Source of the DNA: Chrysopilus asiliformis
Taxonomy: Eukaryota > Arthropoda > Insecta > Diptera > Rhagionidae
Direction: 5' to 3'
DNA: 64,000 nucleotides
Assembly: GCA_964034945.1 (NCBI GenBank)
Contig: OZ035964.1
Span: 5,351,395-5,415,394, forward strand
Positions 59,216-64,000 of this stretch are shown one piece after another. Every line of letters begins with the position of its first letter. Positions within the stretch are counted from its first letter, which is position 1. A model generated the notes under the pieces. The model saw only the letters and a program-made list of their open reading frames with translations. It ran no database searches and was not told where the DNA came from. The position numbers and the translations under genes are program-made.

Positions 59216-60861
59216 ACTGGCCCACAAAAAAAAATGGGCTTGTGAACCCAAAAAATGCCTCGCTGAAATTTTTCGCTAACATAATTTGAGAAAAAGGTCA
59301 ACACAAAAAAAAACTCACATCGCTAATTTGCGCCGTTTTTGAACCCCCTCACCCCTAATGAAATCCCTGCGCGGCTGCAATTATCCTCCAAAATTGATTT
59401 AAAAAAAATCAGTAAACAAAATGAAGGGAATTTTTTTTTCATTTTTTTTTTTTGTTAGGGAGTTCCCGATTTCAGTCGTATTTTCTCCCGATTTATTTAT
59501 TTTTTTCCTTCCCGTTACGATAGTTGCGGGTGATTTAGTTGGCATTTTATTGTGTGACACTAATCTGACTCTAAATCCCACAGAAATTCCATTTGATCAT
59601 CATTTATGCTAGATTCTCCGCGGTATTCAGAGAAATGCCTGTACGTGGCTTAAATGGAAAACAAAAAAAAAACAAGGGCGGATCGGGTGCTTGATTCCCG
59701 GATTGTCACCCAAGGTCGAGAAATTTATCCCTCACAGGTTTGGAAGATCGATCCCACGTCATTGCACTTGATTCAAAAGTCCCGTCAAAACTTTTCAAAT
59801 CATGTGCATATGGAGAGAAAAAAATCGGGAAATTTTCACTTTCTTTCCGTTTGTGTGTGTGGGTGTTTTTTTTTTCAAAATTCATGTTGACCAGAGGTAC
59901 ATTTTCTTTTGTATCTAAAATGCATGGTAGATTAATGCGAGGTAAAATGCACTTCAGTGGGTCTCTAAGTGTGTGTGTGTGAATTGGTCTCAATGCACAT
60001 GAGGAGTTAAAACAGCACAAAAGGCTTGAGTGATTCGAACAATACGTGAAACACATGTCCCAAATATGTTTTTGTACAGTTTTTCTTATTGGCGTCATCG
60101 CTTATTGTGTGTACCGAATGACAACAACACAAGGGAAAAACGACAATTGGGAAAAAAAGGGTAATTTCGGGAATGACACGACAGGCAAAGACGGGGCGCT
60201 CTCCAACCAACCTAAACAGAAAGAAATCATCTTGAGAAAAGGAATTTAATTTCTCGTAAAGATGAATTGTGTACGAGGGTAGAGTGAAAAGTTTTCTATC
60301 GAATGATTTGTGAGAGTAATTTTTCCCCGATATTTGACCTCTCTTCCCACCCCCCGCAACTTCCTGCCAAGGTTTTGTTCGAAATTTCAGCTCAATCGGT
60401 TGATGTGTTTCTGAAAGTGAGAAATGAAGGAAGAGGAAACGGGCGAGGGTGTGAGAGGTCAATAGTAGAGGAAAAACTCCTTAACAATCTAACTGCCATG
60501 ACAGTTTTAAGCCTTTTTCGAATATTTAGTTGTCAGTCAAACAATATTGAAACAAAATTATGCCTAAATGTTATTTTATTACCATAAAATGTGTGCAACT
60601 ACAAAAAATCGTTGCGGTTGCAGCGGACACTTTAATAATTTTCATTGTGGCCGTTGTGTACAATTAGGTGTCAGGTCTTTTTGACTGACTTGGCAGTTAG
60701 AGTGTTAAAAATCATGAATTAAAGCTGAACATTCAAAAACTCATTTGAAACTCGCTCTAATAATTCAAGACATTGGACCGTATGCATAAAAATGAGCATA
60801 TGCTTATATTCCAGGTTTTTTGTTCAAATCCTCCAATTTTAGTGAACAAGAGTGAACAAAT
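59216..60861. other. Unique stretch
   Basis: No repeat dominates. Open frames 59654-59890 plus and 59706-60098 minus overlap and have balanced composition over 59680-59820, but no domain is recognised. A CAATCGGTTGATGTGTTTC module lies at 60393. Confidence 0.4.
60055..60249 (+). other. Small open frame with one predicted membrane segment
   Basis: 64 codons from ATG: MSQ then ICFCTVFLIGVIAYCVYRM, a hydrophobic segment of about 19 residues, then a hydrophilic Lys/Asn/Gly tail. It would fit a single-pass microprotein, but no promoter, splice site or relative was identified. Confidence 0.2.
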
Positions 60862-61103
60862 GCGGCTATCAGAGCAAGAGTGGCCCAACCCACATGCCGA
60901 AATCGTGAATTTTTTTGTGTTTGAATCACTATTGCGAGTGAGTTTTTAGATAAAAGTGTTTGGATGCACAAAAGAACATTTCAACATTGATTAATAAAGT
61001 CCACAGAAATTTTTTTTTTCCAAAAATTTACAGTCAATAATAGTACAAAAGTGGAAAATCTTCAAAAACTCGATTAGAGCCATACTTTTGGTCTCAACGC
61101 CTC
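60862..61103 (-). mobile_element. 245-bp MITE family, degraded copy 3
   Basis: Inverted relative to the other copies (CGAAATCGTGAATTTTTTTG..CACTATTGCGAGTGAG..CAAAAACTCGATTA). Terminal repeats are eroded (GCGGCTATCAGAGCAAGAGT; GGTCTCAACGCCTC). AAAT flanks both ends (60858-60861, 61104-61107). Confidence 0.75.
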
Positions 61104-61181
61104 AAATGTGGTTAATCAGAAGCAGCTATTTTTTCTATTTTTAGTCATTAAATAATTGAAAATTGAATCTTTACGGTAATT

Positions 61182-61426
61182 GAGGCGTTAAAAGCTAGAG
61201 TGGACCAAGCCACATAATCGAGTTTTTGAAGCTTTTCCACTTTTGTACTATTATTGATTGTAAATTTTTGGAAAAAAAAATTTCTGTGGACTATTACTCA
61301 ATGTTGAAACGTTTTTTGGTGCATCCAAACATTTTTATCTAAAAACTCACTCGCAGTAGTGATTCAAACACAAAAAATTTCACGATTTCGACATGTGGGT
61401 TGGTCCACTCTAGCTTTTAACGCCTC
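61182..61426. mobile_element. 245-bp MITE, copy 2, AATT target duplication
   Basis: GAGGCGTTAAAAGCTAGAGT-GGACCAAGCCACAT at the left, mirrored at the right by ATGTGGGTTGGTCCACTCTA-GCTTTTAACGCCTC. AATT flanks both ends (61178-61181, 61427-61430). Same length as copy 1 at 5183. Confidence 0.92.
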
Positions 61427-61435
61427 AATTAAGCG

Positions 61436-61665
61436 ATGTTATGCATCTTTTTAAAAAAAAATTTCCGAAAAACGATTAGGTTGTTATCCTTACAGGACCT
61501 TGCGTTTCGAATTTTGAAAGTCCAACACCACATTCGTGATGAGCGACCCCGAAAACCCCCTAAATCAAGTTTTCCCGAGAAACAATTGAAAAAAAGAATA
61601 TTTGCGTTATCCTTACAGGACCTTCCGTCCCGAGTTTCAATATTTTGACACCAGAAACAAATTCC
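61436..61665 (+). repeat. Two diverged 120-bp family units
   Basis: AGGTTGTTATCCTTACAGGA-CCTTGCGTTTCG and TTGCGTTATCCTTACAGGAC-CTTCCGTCCCG, with GAGCGACCCCGAAAACCCCC between. Closest to 14290-14690. Confidence 0.65.
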
Positions 61666-62484
61666 CCTTACGTTTCCCAATCACTTGCCCATTTACCATA
61701 ATATCAAATTGGGCACGGTTTTGGACCGATGTCACAAAAAAAAAAATCGTGTTTTCAAAACACTGTACGGCCCAGCCCAGCCAGCCCAAACCCATCTAGC
61801 CGAAAACTTTTCCACCGATCCTCATATACTATATAGGTTGTACATTAAGTAAATGTAACAGCGTAATATTGTCTTTGTTTTTTTTTTTGTTGACTCTTTT
61901 TTCTTCTTAATTGAGAACACATTGTCACAAAATGTCTTAAACTTATCTGTTTTTTCTTCTGTTCCGTCTTTTTTTTTGCCTGTTATAATAGTTGGCCTGT
62001 TGTATTGTTGTTGTTGTTGTTGTTGGACGATTTTCTTTGTCATTTAGCTGCTGATTCTTGACAAAAATACGTGTATGGTTTGTTTATTTGTTGGATTTTG
62101 TGATCTGAGGCAGCAAATCTTTTAACATTTCTTTGGATGCTTTTCTTTTGTTATTGGTTGACTTTTCACAGGCAAGCGATTCGGCATCGGCACAGCGTCT
62201 AAGCGATTTCAGTGCTGACAAGTGATGTTCCGCTGTATTGTAATTATATGGGCGGAGCAGAGAGCATCATCAGCAAAGTAGAGCGGCGCAAAGGGGATTT
62301 TGAATTGTTGGATGGGGGGTTTTTTTTCTGAATTTTTATGTGTTGTAAAGGATGTGAAAATTCTATGGAATTATTTTTTCGGATTTTTTTTTGGATCAGA
62401 CTAATGGAAGGGCTAGAGAGCTAGGGGTAAGAAGAAAAATTTATCCAGAAATTATGATTTCTTACTTTCTTATACGTCGTATAG
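61666..62484. other. Unique stretch with a coding-like island
   Basis: (GTT)n at 62006-62021. 62115-62300 contains the island described at 62172. Otherwise nothing recognised. Confidence 0.4.
62172..62225 (+). other. Candidate terminal exon (strand uncertain)
   Basis: Plus strand: pyrimidine-rich TTATTGGTTGACTTTTCACAG, then GCA AGC GAT.. reading ASDSASAQRLSDFSADK and TGA. The minus strand is also open here, reading TAEHHLSALKSLRRCADAES-LACEK, with ATAATTACAATACAG as a possible acceptor. Codon composition stands out from the surroundings. No protein family recognised. Confidence 0.28.
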
Positions 62485-62760
62485 CCCCCCCCCCCCCCCC
62501 TCCACACAAAAATTTCTTTGTCTGTCAGTCTGTCAGTTTGTCTGTCAGTCTGTCAGTTTGTCAATCTGTCTGTCAGTCTGTATACAAGATTTCTCAAAAT
62601 CAAAAACCAATCAAAACCAATCAAAACCAATAGAGCTATGAAATTTTACAGGCATGTTTGGTCCGATCCTGTCAATATGTCAACTTTTGGTCGAAATCCG
62701 TTAACCGGAAGTAACCAAAATACCGGCTTTTTAAAAATCGCAGTTTGATTTTTTGTCGTT
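62485..62760 (-). repeat. C run, GTCT tract and adjoining repeat
   Basis: 16-C run at 62485-62500, then (TGTCAGTCTGTCAGTT)n at 62519-62581, then AAATTTTACAGGCATGTTTGG-TCCGATCCTGTCAATATGTC, the reverse counterpart of 53820-53890. Confidence 0.65.
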
Positions 62761-63190
62761 TCCTCTGAAACTACTCATTTTTCAGTAGTCCTACGTATGA
62801 AGAAAGTTGAAAACAGTAAAATTTGCCACACTTTTGCCTTTTTCTGGAACTTGATATCTTAAACCGGTATCGAGATATACCCTTATTTAAAAAAAAATCA
62901 GTTTTTTGTGATTCTTTCGAAAACTAATGGGCTTTTGGTGGTTATTTGTCAGATGAATTGAAGAGAAAAATATTTGCCCCATTTTTTCTTCCACTGTTAT
63001 CCGCTATCTTCTACCGTTATTGAGATATTTTCATTAAAAGTTTAAAAAAAAATTGATTTTTGCAAATTGCTTTCAAACTAATGGTTTTTCGAAAAAAATT
63101 GTTAAAGGATAAATTAAAGATATTAAAATTCTGCACATTTTCTATTTGTACCGTAAATCGATATATTTTACCGTTATCGAGATATTTAAG
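62761..63190 (+). repeat. Degenerate tandem repeat of about 150 bp, three units
   Basis: Each unit ends with ACCGgTATCGAGATATacc/TTATTGAGATATTTT followed by AAAAAAAAATCAGTTTTTTG and TTTCGAAAACTAATGG. Single relatives occur at 57795-57865 and 42420-42455. Confidence 0.65.
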
Positions 63191-63191
63191 A

Positions 63192-63514
63192 TTAGCTTGC
63201 ATACCCGTCGTTGCCGGGTTAAGTTTTTTCAAATTTTTTTTTGATGGTCTATGTTGGAGCTAAACTTCAGGCCAATCGGCTCGGTAGTTTCCCTGCGAAA
63301 GGGTAACATAGAGGAAGAGCTAAGCTTGGAGATTACTTTACCCCCTCCCCTTACTCCCCCCACCCCTCGCGCTACTTTTCCGTATGCCTATGTTGGAACC
63401 AGAACTACCACAGACACTCATGCCAAATTTCAAGTCAATCGGTTTAGCCGTTTTTGCGTGAAAGAGGAACAGACAGACAGACAGACATCAACTCATTTTT
63501 ATATATTAGTATGA
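63192..63514 (-). mobile_element. Non-autonomous Helitron, 323 bp
   Basis: Reverse orientation: TTAGCTTGCATACCCGTCGT-TGCCGGGTTAAG at the left is the 3' end (hairpin, CTAA|T), and CATTTTTATATATTAGTATGA at the right is the 5' TC end next to T. Same family as 51067-51392 and 30239-31100. An open frame of 87 codons (63251-63514) is shared in frame with the other copies. Confidence 0.87.
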
Positions 63515-64000
63515 TGAGTATATGAGTATGATTTTATGAAAAAAGAAATCATATTTTTATCATATTTTTAGAATGGTAATTTCGTCATCCTCTTTTTCCC
63601 TAATAGCTGTCCTTTGTGTCCGGGAGGGTGTCCGGGAGTATTTCTTTTTTCAAATGTTCTGGCAAAATGCCGCCCTATGGAGAAAAAGCAGTGTCCCAGA
63701 CACACTCGAAAAATTCCCCCGCGGACGTCTTAAATGGAGCAAAATATCTGGACAAAAGAGGACGGCTATACAATATTTTACTTGTTGGGCTGTAGTATAA
63801 ATTGTGCAGGAACGTAGATTCTGTATAAGAAAGTCATATGCTGTTCACATCAGATATTTTTTCAAGGAAATTTTATCTCCTCGATGTGAATTTTGACCTT
63901 TTTCGGTGTTGGAATTTTCATCTGCAATGTGTGAAAGGGTAATGGTGGATTTTTTGGACAGCCTCTGAACCAAAATTTTCCAATGTGGAAAAAGGAGGGA
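63515..64000. other. Unique right edge
   Basis: GC-richer segment at 63610-63740 with an open plus frame to 63800 (MVISSSSFSLIAVLCVREGV..), no domain recognised. TCATATGCTGTTCACATCAGA at 63836 repeats 19358. Confidence 0.4.

Noticed and set aside
63251..63514. Independent gene (also 51067-51435 minus, 14003-14356 plus)
   Set aside because: The frames lie inside Helitron-type elements and end in the GACA microsatellite; treated as element sequence.

Overview
The window is non-coding-rich DNA from an insect, probably a fly or close relative. The evidence is one clearly recognisable protein-coding exon, a group D Sox transcription factor (insect Sox102F type, vertebrate SOX5/6/13 type) on the minus strand at 26229-27749, together with AT-rich flanks and insect-style repeats: Helitron-like elements with GTCT/GACA microsatellites, foldback MITEs and many minisatellites. 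The taxon is inferred from the HMG box and codon use and could not be checked by search.

The Sox exon is the 3' terminal coding exon. Everything above 27750 (to 64000) is upstream of it on its own strand. That stretch is best read as a very long intron or 5' flank, because no leucine-zipper or Q-rich SoxD exon was recognised there. Everything below 26228 is its 3' UTR and downstream flank. A handful of short coding-like islands on both strands (4.05, 11.2-11.9, 49.7, 52.2, 54.3, 56.9, 60.1 and 62.2 kb) are recorded as unproven candidates.

Most of the window is repeats, in recurring families. (1) A minisatellite family with monomers of about 37 bp fills eight or more blocks in both orientations (17.6-18.7, 20.5-21.4, 23.3-24.9, 42.6-43.4, 45.7-46.8, 50.1-50.9 and 57.9-58.9 kb). 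The last block is a clean 72-bp array that is open in frame on both strands. (2) A family of about 50 bp with a GGCGCATTTTT core lies at 28.0, 32.2-33.3, 34.8-35.7 and 39.7 kb. (3) A 120-bp repeat is carried by a composite hairpin element at 7.5-9.06 kb, again inverted at 12.3-13.7 kb, with fragments at 14.3, 29.6-30.2, 48.4-48.9 and 61.4 kb. (4) 52-bp and 194-bp arrays are built on an AAATTTCAG..CAATCGGT word that also occurs inside unrelated mobile elements. (5) Non-autonomous Helitrons (TC...CTAG ends, 3' hairpin) lie at 30.2-31.1, 51.07-51.39 and 63.19-63.51 kb, with relatives at 13.7, 15.0, 53.3 and 58.9 kb. (6) Several MITEs have definable ends and target-site duplications: a 568-bp hAT type, a 245-bp family with 4-bp A/T duplications (three copies), a pogo-like 151-bp element, and others.

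Nested insertions give a relative order of events: the hAT MITE sits inside the inverted 120-bp composite, and another repeat sits inside a Helitron. The unique stretches between repeats are AT-rich, and nothing beyond the candidates listed was recognised in them. No rRNA, tRNA, CRISPR or intact autonomous transposon gene was seen.
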